The notes beneath the pieces are model-generated. The model was not told where the DNA came from. It did not search any database and saw only the letters and a list, made by a program, of their open reading frames with translations. A program made the translations under genes and the position numbers. From Allium sativum (lineage: Eukaryota; Streptophyta; Magnoliopsida; Asparagales; Amaryllidaceae), in the NCBI GenBank assembly GCA_030737875.1, contig CM060910.1, positions 612,263,303-612,327,302 on the forward strand: a stretch of 64,000 nt of DNA, read 5' to 3'. Shown here one piece after another: positions 23,134-33,505 of the stretch; within the stretch, counting starts at the first letter, position 1, and each line of letters begins with the position of its first letter.

Positions 23134-24522
23134 CAATTAGAGGGATCAGCCCCGAAGGAGTTGCCCAAAGGAACGCCTGAAGACCTGGATCCCAGAAAAG
23201 ACGAGGAACCAGAGACTAGAAATGCAACTCCTAATGAAGCGACAGTGGACATTCCCATTGATGAAGCTGATCCAACAAGAGTTTTGAAGATTGGATCTCA
23301 GTTGGATCCACGTCGGGCCGAAGAACTAACTGACTTCCTGAAGGCAAACTTGGACGTGTTTGCCTGGACCCATGCCGACATGTGCGGGATATCGCCATCC
23401 GTCATAAGTCATTCACTAAATGTAAACCCGAAACATCCGCCTGTAAAGCAAAAGAGACGTATGCTGGGCCCAGAGAGGTCGGCCGCTCTGAAGAAAGAAG
23501 TGGAGAAGCTGAAACAGAACGGATTTATTAGAGATTCGACATATCCCGACTGGATATCAAATCCCGTCTTAGTAAAGAAGCCGAATGGAAAGTGGCGGAC
23601 CTGCATTGATTTTTCAGATTTGAACAAAGCTTGCCCGAAAGATAGTTTCCCACTTCCCAGGATTGACCAGCTTGTAGATTCGATAGCAGGACATGAACTT
23701 CTCTCTTTCATGGACGCATACTCCGGGTACAACCAAATTCCTATGCATGTGCCAGATCAAGAACATACGAGCTTCATTACAAATTTGGGGTTATACTGTT
23801 ATGTGGTCATGCCGTTCGGATTGAAAAACGCCGGAGCCACTTATCAGCGCTTGGTGAACAGAATGTTTTATAATAAAATAGGGAAGACTATGGAAGTTTA
23901 TGTGGATGATATGCTTGTCAAATCGAAACAGTCCTCCAGCCATACGTAGGACTTGGCAGAAATGTTCGGTATCCTGCGAAAGTATCGGATGAAGTTGAAT
24001 CCTTTGAAATGTTCGTTTGGAGTAGCATCGGGAAAGTTTCTAGGCTTCATTGTGAGCTCCCGAGGGATTGAAATCAATCCCAGTCAAATAGCAGCGATAA
24101 GAAACATTGAGGAACCGAGGAGGATTAAAGATGTCCAAAGTCTTGCGGGGAAAGTAGCCGCGTTGAGTAGGTTCATCTCCAAATCCACGGACAAATGCGT
24201 CCCATTTTTTGATTTGATTAAAAGGGGAAAGAAGAACTTTGAGTGGACCCCGGACTGTGTTGAGGCCTTTCGAAATTTATTGGAGCTACTAGAAAAACCG
24301 CCGATTTTGTCAAAGCCAGTGGATCACGAAGAGTTATTTGTTTACTTGGCAGTCTCGGCTCACGCTGTTAGCATAGCCTTGGTTCGAGAAGAAGACAAAG
24401 TGCAAAGGCCAGTATATTATGTAAGCAAGAAATTGGCAGCGGCAGAACGCAACTACCCAAAGATTGAGAAGCTCGCTTACAACCTCCTAATCGCCTCCCG
24501 AAAACTTCGTCACTATTTCTAA
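23134..24522 (+). pseudogene. B reverse transcriptase and first RNase H
   Basis: Same frame as above. RT blocks: WRTCIDFSDLNKACPKD, LLSFMDAYSGYNQI, VMPFGLKNAGATYQRL and the catalytic YVDD at about 23900. A TAG at 23947-23949 interrupts the palm to thumb passage, then FLGFIVSSRGIEINP continues. RNase H follows (VYYVSKKLAAAERNYPKIEK) and ends at TAA 24520-24522, where a Gln codon would be expected. It copies RNA to DNA; inactive here as a single protein. Confidence 0.88.
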
Positions 24523-26469
24523 GCTCATCCAATAACCATATACACTGACCTGCCTCTGAGGCAGGTGTTGCAGAGACCCGAATCATCGGGACGGTTGATC
24601 AAATGGAATATTGAATTAAGTCAGTTTGATTTAAATTTTCAGCCACGAAGGTCGATCAGGGGGCAAGCTCTGGCAGACTTTATAGCAGAGTTCACCATCC
24701 CAGAGGAGGAAGTAATCGATGACAGAGTGGTCAAGTCCGAAGATGAGTTAAAGATAGATCCATGGAAGCTATACACAGATGGAGCCAAGAACGACCGAAG
24801 GTCCGGAGCTGGAATCGTCTTAGTTACTCCTGAAGGACGGTCGTTATATTACGCTCTACGATTAGAATTTTCGGCGACTAACAATGACTCTAAATACGAA
24901 GCCCTGATTGCTGGGCTGAAGCTTGCTAAAGACCTTGGAATAAAAATGTTGGACATATTCTGCGACTCCAAAATCATTGTTTGCCAAGTGAGAAAGGAAT
25001 TTGTGGCTCGGGGACCTCGACTCATCGCCTACCTCGGGAAAGTGGAAAAGCTGTTGAGCAACCTGGAGCGGTACAGTATAACGCATATCCCAAGAGCCGA
25101 AAACCAGAAGGCAGACAGGCTGGAAAAGCTAGCTAGTTCCGACAATCCAGAAGAAACTGAAATAATTCCAATTGAAACGTTGGAATCGCCAAGCTTTGAG
25201 TCGATGGAAATTGAGTTCGCTTTCGAAGCGGAACCGGAGAAGGAGTCGTGGATGACCCCAATTAAGAACTTCCTTAAGAATGAGACACTCCCATCAAAGA
25301 AGAGTGAGAGAAGGGCTATAGTTCGCAAGGCTACCAGATATGTCCTACAAGATGATACTCTTTATAGACAAGGATTTTCTATGCCCCTGTTACGATGTAT
25401 AGCACACGACGACATCAAACGTGTACTAAGAGAAGTACACGAAGGTGAGTGTGGAGATCATACAGGAGGTCATACTTTAGCAAAAAAGATATTGCGGTAT
25501 GGATACTTCTGGCCCACAATTAATAAAGATGCAGCTGATTATTCACGACGCTGCGATAAGTGCCAGAGATTCGCCAAAATCCCCAGAGCACCGTCGACTC
25601 AACTCAAATCGATGGTGAGTCCTTGGCCTTTTGCCACGTGGGGAATTGATATCATCGGAGTTCTACCAATTGCTAAAGGAGGGGCGAAATATGCAATAGT
25701 TGCTGTGGACTATTTTACAAAGTGGGTGGAAGCTGAGCCCCTAACCAAGATCACGGCGAGAAAGGTGATAAGTTTTGTGGTTAGAAATATTATATGCCGA
25801 TTCGAGATCCCAAGGACCATTATAACTGACAACGGAACCCAGTTCGATGGTGCTGAATTCAGAAATTTCTGCCAAAAATATAAGATCGACAAACGGTATA
25901 CTGCGGTTGCCTATCTGCAGTCGAACGGGCAAGTTGAAGTAATAAACAAAGTTATAAAATCCATCCTCAAGAAACGGTTTGAGCGCGCAAAGGCAAAATG
26001 GGTTGACGAATTGCCCTTAGCTTTGTGGGCATATCGAACAACATTTAAGACCGCTACTAGTCATACCCCTTTCTCTCTCTCTTTTGGTTCAGAAGCAGTT
26101 ATTCTAGTAGAGCTTGAAGTTCCTTCCCACCGGGTGACGTATTATGACCCGATGACGAATCGGGCGCTCTTACTCGAGTCTCTTGATGAAATCGAAGAAA
26201 AAAGGGACGAAGCAGATTTGCACGCGGCAAGACATCGACGTCAGATGGCACGCTATTACGACAAAAAAGTTCGCCTTAGGACTTTTGAGCCAGGAGATTT
26301 GGTGCTAAAGAGAATCTTTCCATCCCTTCCTCACCTCGGTCCAAAGTGGGAATGACCCTTTGTCATCCAACGGAAACTTGAAACAGGAACCTTCAAGTTA
26401 ACGACCGTAGATGGCGAAGAGGTACCTAGAGCATGGAATGCCCAACACTTGATGCGATATTTGGATTAG
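24523..26469 (+). pseudogene. B second RNase H and integrase
   Basis: The frame is open from 24523 to a TGA at 26353-26355 and ends naturally at TAG 26467-26469 after MRYLD. An archaeal-type RNase H comes first (LYTDGAKNDRRSGAGIVL, DSKIIVCQV, about 24770-25130), the hallmark of the Tat lineage. The integrase then shows its zinc finger (HEGECGDHTGGH...CDKCQ), DDE core (WGIDIIGVLP, IITDNGTQF, NGQVEVINK) and AYRTTFKTATSHTPF. The only break in this segment is near the C-terminus, so it is the best-kept part of pol. Confidence 0.9.
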
Positions 26470-27270
26470 GAATGTTGTACTCTTTGTTATTTTTATTATG
26501 AACTCTGTAAAAAGGCACGACTTGCCTTAGGAAAATCTGATGATATGAATAAAGGACTATAAAGTGGATGTAGGCTACGACTTAGCCGAACCACTATAAA
26601 AATATCGTATGTTATTTACTTTCATGCATTATATATATACATTCATCGACTATTCCGTTGCGATTATGGAATATAAGATGATTCAAGACCTGAAAGGTTG
26701 AAAACAGTTTAAACATAAGAAAAAGCACAATGACTACTTGTGCGATAAGACATAAAAGAATGGGAAGACGACATTCTTAACTCTAACTCTCGAGAATTGA
26801 GAGAGAGTATAAAGGACGGGAAGACGACGTCCTTTGAGGCGTGAAGGTGCACCCAGACAAGAGACCGCCTCAGTAAGAACTCTAACCTGAGTATAAGACA
26901 GGAGAGTATAAAAAAAATGCCAGAAAAAATGACAGGCATTGACGACACAGAAAATGCAATCCCGTCAGAAAATCGGGGACATTCAGACTATTTGATTAAG
27001 TCTTGAGTAGTTTTTTTTGAGATTGACTGGGGGCATATATGTATACACATATTCCCCCCCCACCCTAACTTCATTACACAATTATAGTAAGACATGCATT
27101 CTTACATAAGTGCAAAGCTAATGGCTAACAGACATTGCAGAAAATGAATTATTTTTTATTTACAAATGAATGAATCTGTACAGGAAAACAGTCAAAAAGA
27201 AGGTGCAAGGGCCACCCTTATAGCAACAATTATTGGTCAACCAAATACTAAGATAACGCAAAATAGCTCA
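26470..27270 (+). other. Structured noncoding region between pol and antisense gene
   Basis: No ORF of note on either strand. It holds AATAAA (26548-26553), a copy of the LTR hairpin AGTGG...GGC...GCC...CCACT (26563-26595), and then a run of short perfect or near-perfect stem-loops from 26651 to 27058. Examples: 26651-26673, 26725-26743, 26756-26778, 26811-26835, 26835-26872, 26879-26907, 26916-26940, 26985-27003 and 27029-27058. A purine-rich ACTGGGGGCA (27026-27035) looks like a second polypurine tract. The two oppositely oriented genes converge here. Confidence 0.7.
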
Positions 27271-29445
27271 CTATTTAGACTTCGAGGGAGGCTTGGACTT
27301 CTTGGCGGCCTTCTCTGCGCCCTTCGCCTCTTTCTCGGCCTCCGTCAAGATGCGTTTTGATTTTTTCTTTCCTGAGGTTGTGGTGCTGGAATCGGTTGAC
27401 TTCTTCCCGGAGGGCAGAGCGCTAGAATCAAGAGAAGACTTTTTAGCGAGTTCCTCTGTAATAGATCTAGTTAAAAGCTTAACAACTAACCTTGATCCCG
27501 CATCCACAACTGTGAGAGGCTTGAGGCTTTCAGGGTCTAAGTCTTCAGCTTTTAACTGCAAGCGTTTATCTTGGTCAGCTTTCATTGCAGCCAAAGTAAC
27601 ATCATCTGCACTTTTCGACTCCCCGACTATTGCCACCTCTGGATCTTCCTCATGTCCTCCGTCGCCGCAATCATCCTTTAAGGCATCTATCATTTCGTCA
27701 TCACGAGGAGTGTCAGCTTTAGACGGTTCGCTTCCTTCTCCCAAATCTATAGGAGCAGCCTCGTCCTTTCCCCCCTTTTGTCTTCTCCGTAGGCTCCGCC
27801 CCAGAGGCGGTTCCCTGGGTCACATCTGTCTTTCCAGATGGCTCAATACCTACAGAGTGAGAAGCAACAGTTATCAACTCAGGAGAAAATAATGGGTTTT
27901 TCATCGATTGCTCAATCACGTGGCGAAAGGTAGAAATAGCCTTGACGAATTGAGGTGAAAATGTAGAGATACCTTCCGAAGACTTCTCGGCAGGGGTAAC
28001 TGCTGTCTCCGATGCCGTTTCGGGAATAGGGGATAACAGAGTTGTTCGAGGGATCCCCGGGTTTTCAGGATCATATCCCTCTACTTCAGAAGTTGCGGGG
28101 ACAGTAGAAGAGGAACCAGCCTCGGGAATGTTATTTTGCTTAGTCCTCCGCCTCTCTTCTTCCATAGCATCAGCAATGAGGCGGCGCCCTTCAGCTAGGC
28201 GTTCTGGCTCATCATCCCTTAAATATTTCTCCATCAGCTTGTCCTCATCAATGGAATCAACCTTGAGCTCCTCTTTCTCCCACTCAACGATCTGACTCCA
28301 TACTTGGACTAGAGTAGATGGATAATCCTCAATCCAAGAAATGTTCCGGCGACGGATGATATGTGCAAAGAATTCAATCATTAATTCGCCGAAACCCTGA
28401 ATCTCTGCCTCCGCCTCTGACAATTGTTTGCAGGCCTCCTCAGCGGATTTGATAGCACATTCAACGTTACCCTCCGCCAGGGCAGCTCTGTTCTCCGCCT
28501 CCATTAGCTTAGAAGCCAAGTCAGCATTTTTCTTTTCTAGCTCAGCATTCTTCCTTGCTAACTCGGCATTTTTCCGTTCAAGGTCAGCGTAAGCGAGGCG
28601 CGTTTTAGCGGCATCTGACTTAGCATCTTCGGATTGCTTTTTTAACTCAGAACGCTCTTGAGTGTGAGATTCAAGCAAATCATGGTAACGTTTTTGCATA
28701 TCTTCAAATTGTTGTTTGAAGCTAGTAGCGTCCCTTTGAGCAACAGCAAGCTGGGCCTGTGTGTCCTCCAAATCTTTTCCTAGATTCTTTAAGGCCTTTG
28801 CATCGTCTTCCGCGGTTTTTTGCATCGAATCATCATTCGTGATTAGAGTACGGATGATTCTGGAAAGGTTGCGTGAATATTTGAACATTTCAGAATAATG
28901 TTTTTCGACCGCATCTATCTTTTCTTTGGCCTCATCTGCCCACCTGGAAGAAATAGGCTCGAGGGCAGGTAAAAAAGTCAAGTTCTCAAAGTAATATTCG
29001 GGAAATTGCTCCTCCAAATACGCCCGCTTGATTGCAGTTTCAGCATCTAGTGGTGGAGGGGCGGGGATCGTCAACTCCATATCCCTGTGCGCGGAGGATT
29101 CAATAGTCTCCTTATCTGTTCTAGGCCGTTTAGCAGAGACCTTGCGTTTACTTCGCGACTCAGTATCTTTTGGCGGACTTCTCTCCCTACTGCGCTTTTC
29201 TTGAGAAGAGGTGGAGTCTTTCGGTTGCGGCCTGTCCTCTTCCCGACGACCTTGGTAACCTTTATATCTCTCTGGGTCCGTCCGAACAGGAGAGCGAGAA
29301 CGCGAGGTTCAAGAGCAATAGGGTTCATAAGGCCTTCTCTCCTCCCTACTGCGATCGTCGCGGCGATCATACTCAGTATCATAAGGTGGATTAGACATGC
29401 TGCGGCGGAGTTTCCTGGTATCATAGTAAGATCGGGACATCGTGC
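27271..29445 (-). pseudogene. Antisense gene of B, exon 3: RS-like stretch, coiled coil, Lys-rich tail
   Basis: The exon starts after a splice acceptor (pyrimidine-rich, ending GTGCAG) at 29446. The frame from ATG 29438-29440 reads continuously into the 453-codon ORF ending at 27719, with one TGA at about 29316 (CGA expected). Residues 1-120 are rich in Arg, Ser, Asp and Tyr with RSRSP and RSRERSPP, like an RS domain. About 150-330 is a heptad coiled coil (ERKNAELARKNAELEKKNADL). A G-run frameshift near 27770 leads into a second ORF ending at 27271 with a Lys/Ser-rich tail (GKKKSKRILTEAEKEAK) that could act as a nuclear signal. The function is unknown. Confidence 0.75.
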
Positions 29446-29562
29446 CTGCACAATAAGACAAATGAAATTCAAGATCAATATTTTCACAAAGAGAAAGATG
29501 CAGTGAGCTGTAATGTTATTGTGTAAAGTGTGTCCTAAGTGGTGTTTTTCCCCCCAACCAAC
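29446..29562 (-). other. Candidate intron 2 of the antisense gene
   Basis: Donor GG|GTTGGT at 29562 and acceptor with a pyrimidine-rich stretch and GTGCAG at 29446, 117 bp. The split codon keeps exon 2 and exon 3 in one frame. The acceptor is strong; the donor is a weak match chosen because its phase fits. Confidence 0.5.
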
Positions 29563-30127
29563 CCGAGTCCGAAGCTAGACTAGTACGGGCGGGCTCTTTG
29601 GCCTTAGCAGGAGTAGTCTCTTCAGAAGAAGTGAAAACTAAAGGATTCTTTCTAAAATCCTCTGAAGTGTAAATGGTTTCAGGTAAGGGGAGGTCCCCCA
29701 AACCCTGAAACAGTGGGTCATCAGTACTAGGGACATCTCCCTCAGAAGCATCGATCGGTGACTCTTTGAAAGACGTTGACTTTTCTGGAGAAATGGCATC
29801 CTCGGGAACAGTGTACCCTTCGCAATGCTTTTCCGCCATGTTAGCCAATTCATCATCTTGGGTAGAAGAAGGAGAGGGTGAAGCTTGAAGAGGTACTGTA
29901 GGAGCTCTCGAACTTTCGCCCGTTTCAGGGATTACGTCCACGGTGGGGAATATAAACATATGGAGCCGTCCCGTGACCAATGCTACGAGTAACAGATAGC
30001 AACCCATGAAAATGAAGATATTCGTCCTTAAGGACTTCGTCAATAGTCAAGAACTTCTGATCGCCATTAAGGAGCTGGTGCATTCGGTCAAAGAATACTT
30101 GGTCTGATATTTGTTTTGGGTTATCGA
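29563..30127 (-). pseudogene. Antisense gene of B, exon 2
   Basis: Joined to exon 1 by a GT-AG intron with the phase preserved. It begins with DNPKQISDQVFFDRMHQLL and runs to about TARSIG-type sequence, then one extra C in a CCCC run near 29940 shifts the frame. Beyond it the ORF ending at 29516 continues as an acidic Ser/Pro/Glu-rich linker (about 140 residues). No catalytic motif was recognised. The linker between a folded N-terminal domain and the coiled coil is likely disordered. Confidence 0.65.
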
Positions 30128-30204
30128 CTGCAAATAAAAAGAAAAATGAGTTAAGGCGATGACTTGAATGTATAGAGCCGAGATTTAGAAAACCAGTGCT
30201 TTAC
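30128..30204 (-). other. Candidate intron 1 of the antisense gene
   Basis: Donor AA|GTAAAG at 30204, acceptor TTTTTATTTGCAG ending at 30128, 77 bp. Reading through would stop at TAA (about 30187). Splicing joins the split codon and keeps the conserved-looking frame. Confidence 0.75.
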
Positions 30205-30955
30205 TTGATTTCGTCCACCTCCTAGCACACCCTGGTTGTCGCTTCACATAAAACCATTCTAGCCTGGAATCTCCAGCATTACTACTGAATGGCGCTGAAA
30301 TTATCTTCCTCTTAGGGACAGACTCAAAATAGCAGAAAGAAGGAGTCTCTCGAGTCCGATGCTTGAAGTTGTAGAAGAAATGAACGTCGTCGAAAGTGAG
30401 CTCTACGTCTAAGATCTCATGGTATGCTACATATAAGGTGTATAAGTAAGCATAAGAATTAGGGTGCAGCTGCATGGGGGCAATTCGCATTTGTCTTAGA
30501 AAATCAACGATGAAAGGAGAAAATGGGGGGATAGCACCGACCATGCACATCAACCGAGTAATTGCCATATACCCTTCTGGAGGGTTGTGGGGACGGTCAG
30601 TTCTCGAAGGCACCAGGATGTCCCTTTTTAGTATCCCGTATTTTAAACAAATTTGGATAAGTCTGTCGTTGTCGATTGTTGATTCAACAGAATCTTGGGG
30701 TGATTCCAATATGACAGCCGATTCAAACTCATCTGGAGCCCGGTCGTCACCAATCCCTCCTTCCTCTTCAAAACCTAGAGAAACTTCACCCTCCGAAGAC
30801 ACATTGTCACTTTCGCGATTTCCAACCTCGTAGTCAGAACCCTCATCATTCAATTCTAGATCCGAGGGAGAAGATATGCCCTTGAGAGTAACTTTGTTGG
30901 ATGTATCCGGGGCCTCTTTCTTCTCAGCAAGTCTAGAAGAGCGTCTGGATCTCAT
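30205..30955 (-). CDS. Antisense gene of B, exon 1: PF04195-like plant transposon protein domain
   Basis: Start ATG at 30953-30955, chosen because a good splice acceptor (TTGCTTCTTCAATAG, ending at 30966) lies 11 bp before it; an earlier in-frame ATG at 31028-31030 would then be intronic. The N-terminus is basic (MRSRRSSRLAEKK), then an acidic linker of about 70 residues, then a domain with GYMAITRLMCMVGAIPPFSP, LRQMRIAPMQLHPNSYAYL and VHFFYNFKHR. That layout resembles the putative gypsy-type transposon family PF04195 found as antisense extra ORFs in Tat elements. The exon is intact. Role unknown; a regulatory or RNA-binding protein is only a guess. Confidence 0.75.
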
Positions 30956-31455
30956 GGTCACAAAACTATTGAAGAAGCAATAGCATAGGTTAGAGTAAAT
31001 TAGCCCGTATCCCCCCGTGCAAGTGTGCAAACTAAAGTGTAAACAGTGTATGCGGAAAGTGTAAAGTTAATATTTGAAAGTGCGACGCAAAATTTTGGCA
31101 AAGTAACAAGGGTCAAGGCAATTCTTGATGTCCAGTTATGTTCGCAAGGCATTATCCTAACTGTCCATTAAGTTGAAGATTATGCCAAGAGTTGATTGGG
31201 CCAGTTAAACGAGTTTTTATGCATTAAGATGGATTGCCCTTCGGTACGGTTCGGGCGCATTCATTGGGATCGGATCGGGGGCGTAGCCTCACCTTGGGCT
31301 CGGATAAACTTTGAAGCTCAGAAATCAAAATCAGATCGGCTCGGAGGTAGATTCCCCTAACGGTTCGGATCGGATCACGTAGTCATGCCTCTCCTCCTTT
31401 ATCTTACAGTCCGACCCGACCCGGTTAGGTGAGCTCCATTCCCCCTTCTTTAACT

Positions 31456-31616
31456 ACTTGCTCCGACCCGATCCGACCTTCTGGACTTCTTTTCCTTTTC
31501 CCTTTCTCTACTTGCCCTGATCCGATTCGACATTCAGGACTTCTTTTCTTTTTTTCCTTTCTCCACTTGCCCCGACCCGATCCGACATTCTGGACTTCTC
31601 TTCTTTTTCCCTTTCA
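31456..31616 (+). repeat. Minisatellite, ~54-bp unit, 3 copies (second location)
   Basis: Same array as 18590-18750, differing by a few bases. Pyrimidine-rich on the plus strand. Confidence 0.8.
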
Positions 31617-31980
31617 CCACCTTCCGTACTCCACCGCCCGAACCGACTCCCTATGATCTTCTTCTTCCTCCTCTTCAGCCTCGAACCACAACTCCCTCTT
31701 CCAACGCCTCGAAGTAGCAACGAAGCCACCAACGACAATAACGAAGTAAGAGGAGACTGCAGCGTGGAAACCACGTCCAGATCGGTCGAATTGACCATCA
31801 ATTTCAATTAAAACCTGTTATTATGGAACCGATCAAGGATTCAAACCTACCAGAGTATATAAGTTGGAAATTCGCACGAGAATGGTGAAGAGTTCTTATT
31901 TCTTTTTCTCTAAATTCTGGAGTTCCGAAGCAGAAATGGTAAAACGATAAAAAGGAAATGAGAGAAAGATGAAGACTCAA

Positions 31981-31990
31981 TTTATATAAA
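31981..31990 (-). promoter_or_regulatory. Candidate TATA box of the antisense gene
   Basis: TTTATATAAA (self-complementary), followed on the minus strand by TTGAGTCTTCATCTTTCTCT, a pyrimidine-rich stretch at the right distance for a start site. Also present in the upstream copy at about 19115. Confidence 0.5.
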
Positions 31991-32264
31991 AAACAAGGTG
32001 ACTATTCGTCTCCCCGTTCGGACCGGTTCGAAGGCCCAGTAGTGTAGCCTGGCCCACTAGTCCAATGTGCAACAGAAGAAGAAGGGGATCCGTTCGGGTC
32101 GGAATCCGAACCGAACAGGATGTCATATATCAGCTTGGCATATGAATTAAATTAAAATTTAAAGAAGAGGATGAAAGCACGAGGAAAGTCGAAGGAAAGA
32201 TTACCTAGCAGGCGATATGCAATGATAATCAAAGCATGCTCCGTCTCCAACAGAAGCATCCTTT

Positions 32265-32276
32265 GAGGGGGCAAAA
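32265..32276 (+). other. Polypurine tract of B
   Basis: GAGGGGGCAAAA immediately before the 3' LTR. Confidence 0.88.
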
Positions 32277-33127
32277 TGTTAGCCCACTTTGTGAATTGGG
32301 CAACACAAAGTCGAGATGTGAAATGTTAAAGAACTTAAAAAGCATCATAGCGGATCGGATCGGAGAGATGCTGCTGATCGGATCGGAGAGACGTTGCTGA
32401 TCGGATCGAAGAGCTGCTACTATTTGGATCAAAGAGACACTGCTATTCGGATCAGAGGGTTACCTACTGTCAGTCGGAGCGGAGGGCTACCTGCTACAGG
32501 GGCGGAACGGAGCGGAGCAAAGTGGATAAAGACTTAGTTTTGGGTTAATCCGAGTCGGATCGGATACTCCGATCCGAACTCCCACTGCAGGCTCCTCCGA
32601 ACCGAACCTGTAATTCATGTCACATTCCCCCACGATCGCCTGAAGATGCGGAGCGGGTATGACCAGTTCCTGCCCACAACGTCCACTGCTCTGATGCGTT
32701 GTCAACACTGGAATCCATCCGAACCCGAGGATGATGGGATGGAAGACACGTGGCTCCGATCCGGATCGGGTTATGAGCAAACTTTCACCTATAAATACCC
32801 TGTCTGGAGACAATTAAAGGGATCTTCTTTTTGGCACTTTGAGAGTTCAACCACTTTCATAAACCGAATTCCAGCACTCCCGGATAATCCAAATCGTCTT
32901 TCAACATTTGTTTTGAGACAATTGAATGAATGTATGTGAGTTGTGAGTGAAATTGAGTGAATATCTCATTGTAGTTGCAACTCTATCATCGAGAATAGTG
33001 ATTGACAAGTGGACGTAGGCTTTTTAACGCCGAACCACTATAAATTCTGTGTCTCCGTTTTACTTTTGATCTTATTTTATTCTGATTTTAGTCAATTTGG
33101 GTGTTAGAACCACTTTTTGGTCTAACA
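32277..33127 (+). mobile_element. B LTR (851 bp), 3' of the full internal region
   Basis: TGTTAGCCC to TCTAACA, same length as 19411-20261 with about a dozen single-base differences seen. TATA at about 32788-32797 and hairpin at 33008-33039. It is followed by a PBS, not by flanking DNA. Confidence 0.93.
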
Positions 33128-33505
33128 TTTTGGTGCTTCCACTGAGAACCATCTGAATTCTCTGTTTTTCGGGATTATCGTTCTACTTTTTGGACCGTTG
33201 AGTTCAAAGAAGTTAATCCTCAAGTTTCGACGCTCTTGAATATTTGTTGAATTGATTGTTGAAGAACTATGGCCAAAGGAAAAGGCAAGGAAGTTCAATC
33301 TAGTCGGGGGAACGGAGTTGGTGAAGATCAGCAAAATGCAGTTGTGACAAGGTCTCGTGGGCAGAGCTCAGCAGCAGAACGGACTGATACAGGAAATCCG
33401 AACCGCACTCAGGGGGAGAGCTCCGATCTGATCCGGGTAGGAGAATCTGAAGCAGTGCACTCCCCCAACCTGAACCGACCCGAGCAACTCTCCCTACACC
33501 GACCC
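33128..33505 (+). pseudogene. PBS and gag start of a further B copy, truncated
   Basis: The PBS recurs at 33128-33146. The gag frame opens with an intact ATG at 33269 (MAKGKGKEVQSSRG) and is cut at about 33505, where C LTR sequence resumes. The reading frame running past that point is an artefact. This fragment shows what the gag start of the main copy looked like before ATG became ATA. Confidence 0.85.

Larger units (their letters stand above)
31031..32264 (-). other. Leader and promoter region of the antisense gene; B pre-LTR spacer
   Basis: No sense gene. On the minus strand: a TATA box at 31981-31990, a pyrimidine-rich likely start area (about 31925-31955), a splice donor CTCTG|GTAGGT at 31850, and the acceptor at 30966, which together suggest a leader intron of about 885 bp. 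The 54-bp minisatellite (31456-31616) lies inside that intron. The upstream B copy keeps the same elements at 18165-19398. Confidence 0.55.
17867..33505 (+). mobile_element. Element B: Tat-lineage Ty3/gypsy array with antisense gene
   Basis: Order: 129 bp of LTR, a 3' internal remnant, full LTR, full-length internal region, full LTR, and 378 bp of the next internal region. The lineage follows from the VDNGSS protease, the YVDD RT, the second archaeal-type RNase H before integrase, the tRNA primer site TTTTGGTGCTTCCACTGAG, and the antisense ORFs between pol and 3' LTR. The two full LTRs are both 851 bp and I count only about a dozen differences, so the insertion is recent relative to the decay of A0. 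The chain of LTR and internal parts points to LTR-LTR recombination. No clean target duplication is visible, and the host LTR lost about 650 bp here. Confidence 0.88.
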
